Below are positions 5,667 to 6,311 of a stretch of DNA of 6,311 bases, piece after piece. Where the stretch lies: NCBI GenBank assembly GCA_001829505.1, contig MIBK01000220.1:9838-16148 (forward strand). The letters are read 5' to 3'. A model generated the notes under the pieces. The model worked only from the letters and a program-made list of their open reading frames with translations. It was not told where the DNA came from and ran no database searches. How positions within the stretch are numbered: the stretch's first letter is position 1; every line of letters starts with the position of its first letter. Made by a program: the position numbers and the translations under genes. This DNA comes from Spirochaetes bacterium RBG_16_67_19. Lineage in GTDB: Bacteria; Spirochaetota; Spirochaetia; SZUA-6; DRHE01.

Positions 5667-6311
5667 AGCGCTGCGGGATCTTGGTGATCCCGTTGAAGCA
5701 GAAGGTGCAGTATCCTCCGGAAAGCAGGCGGTTGGAGAGCATCCCCTCCTCGCTCAAGTAGCCCAGGGAGTCGGCGCCCAGGAACTCGCGGATCTGGGGC
5801 ACGGTCTTGGTGTGGGCGATCAGCCGCCGGGTCTCGGCGGTATCGATGCCCAGGTAGCAGGAGTGGCGGTAGGGCGGGGAGCTGACCCGCACGTGCACCT
5901 CCCGGGCCCCGAAGTCGCGAATCAGGCGCACGATGTTCTTGAGGGTGGTGCCGCGCACGATGGAATCCTCCACCAGCACGATGCGCTTGTCCTTCAGCAC
6001 CGAGCGGTTGGGGTTGTACTTCTTGCGCACCTTGGCGTCGCGGATGGCCTGGGTGGGCTCGATGAAGGTGCGCCCGATGTAGTGGCTGCGGATCAGGCCG
6101 TAGTCGAAGGGCAGGCCGGCTTCCTGGGCGTAGCCCAGGGCGGCGAAGGTGCTGGAATCCGGCACCGGGATGACCACGTCCGCCTCGGCCGGGTGCTCCC
6201 GCCAGAGCTGGCGGCCGAACTCCTTGCGCACCTCGCCGGTGGTCTCGGAGGCCCCGAACAGGAAGCTGTCCGGGCGGGCAAAGTACACGTGCTCGAACAC
6301 GCAAGCAAGCT
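5665..6311 (-). CDS. purF: Amidophosphoribosyltransferase, C-terminal part (start lies beyond the right edge)
   Basis: PurF catalyses the first step of purine synthesis, transferring ammonia from glutamine to PRPP to give phosphoribosylamine. Only the last 214 residues are inside the window. The N-terminal glutaminase domain is missing because the window ends, not because the gene is shown to be broken. The visible part is the phosphoribosyltransferase domain: CVFEHVYFARPDS, IPVPDSSTFAALGYAQ, then RSHYIGRTFIEPTQ, and the PRPP-binding loop VLVEDSIVRGTT (5979-5944). RVSSPPYRHSCYLGIDTA follows. The C-terminus YCTFCFNG is close to the stop. Four cysteines (codons 6303-6301, 5859-5857, 5709-5707 and 5700-5698) fall where the Bacillus subtilis enzyme has its [4Fe-4S] ligands, so this appears to be the cluster-containing type. 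The gene converges on amrS with 4 bp between stops. No other purine gene is in view. Confidence 0.95.
   Translation of the reverse strand, partial: LACVFEHVYFARPDSFLFGASETTGEVRKEFGRQLWREHPAEADVVIPVPDSSTFAALGYAQEAGLPFDYGLIRSHYIGRTFIEPTQAIRDAKVRKKYNPNRSVLKDKRIVLVEDSIVRGTTLKNIVRLIRDFGAREVHVRVSSPPYRHSCYLGIDTAETRRLIAHTKTVPQIREFLGADSLGYLSEEGMLSNRLLSGGYCTFCFNGITKIPQR

Noticed and set aside
5675..5691. Rho-independent terminator at GGGATC-TTGGT-GATCCC
   Set aside because: The stem is real but only 6 bp, is not followed by a T-run on either strand, and encodes the conserved end of PurF.

Overview
The window is a compact, GC-rich stretch (roughly two thirds G+C by eye) of ordinary bacterial chromosome. 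It carries a tightly packed six-gene block on the + strand, flanked by two partial genes on the - strand. No RNA genes, insertion sequences, CRISPR arrays or phage genes are visible. The gene set suggests a high-GC anaerobe: a radical SAM enzyme of the AmmeMemoRadiSam family, a tryptophanyl-tRNA synthetase with a four-cysteine [4Fe-4S] motif, a PurF with the cysteine pattern of the iron-sulphur type, and a long-form phosphofructokinase. A Desulfobacterota-like (Desulfovibrio/Geobacter-type) source is my best guess, but this is a weak inference from gene style and not a phylogenetic result.

Layout. Positions 1-154 (-): the start of an unrecognised gene with a CPxC motif, running off the left edge. 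Positions 155-255: a short divergent intergenic region, AT-richer than its surroundings, with a good sigma-70-type promoter (TTGACA, 17 bp, TATACA) pointing right. Positions 256-5660 (+): trpS, a 6-phosphofructokinase gene, metK, a small membrane-anchored NusG domain II protein, a Gx-transporter-family (HepS/COG4769-like) membrane protein, and the AmmeMemoRadiSam radical SAM gene amrS. Positions 5665-6311 (-): the 3' part of purF, converging on amrS with only 4 bp between the stop codons.

The six + strand genes are joined by overlaps of 13, 4, 17 and 4 bp and one gap of 16 bp, so they look like one translationally coupled operon read from the promoter ahead of trpS. The first three genes are housekeeping: tRNA charging, glycolysis and S-adenosylmethionine (SAM) synthesis. 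The last three are less well understood. The NusG-II/Gx pair resembles the EetA/EetB pair of flavin-based extracellular electron transfer loci in Gram-positive bacteria. AmrS would use the SAM made by MetK, encoded three genes upstream. The points most worth a second look are this membrane pair, the AmrS with no Memo or AMMECR1 partner in view, the iron-sulphur TrpRS motif, and the mixed active-site signature of the phosphofructokinase.
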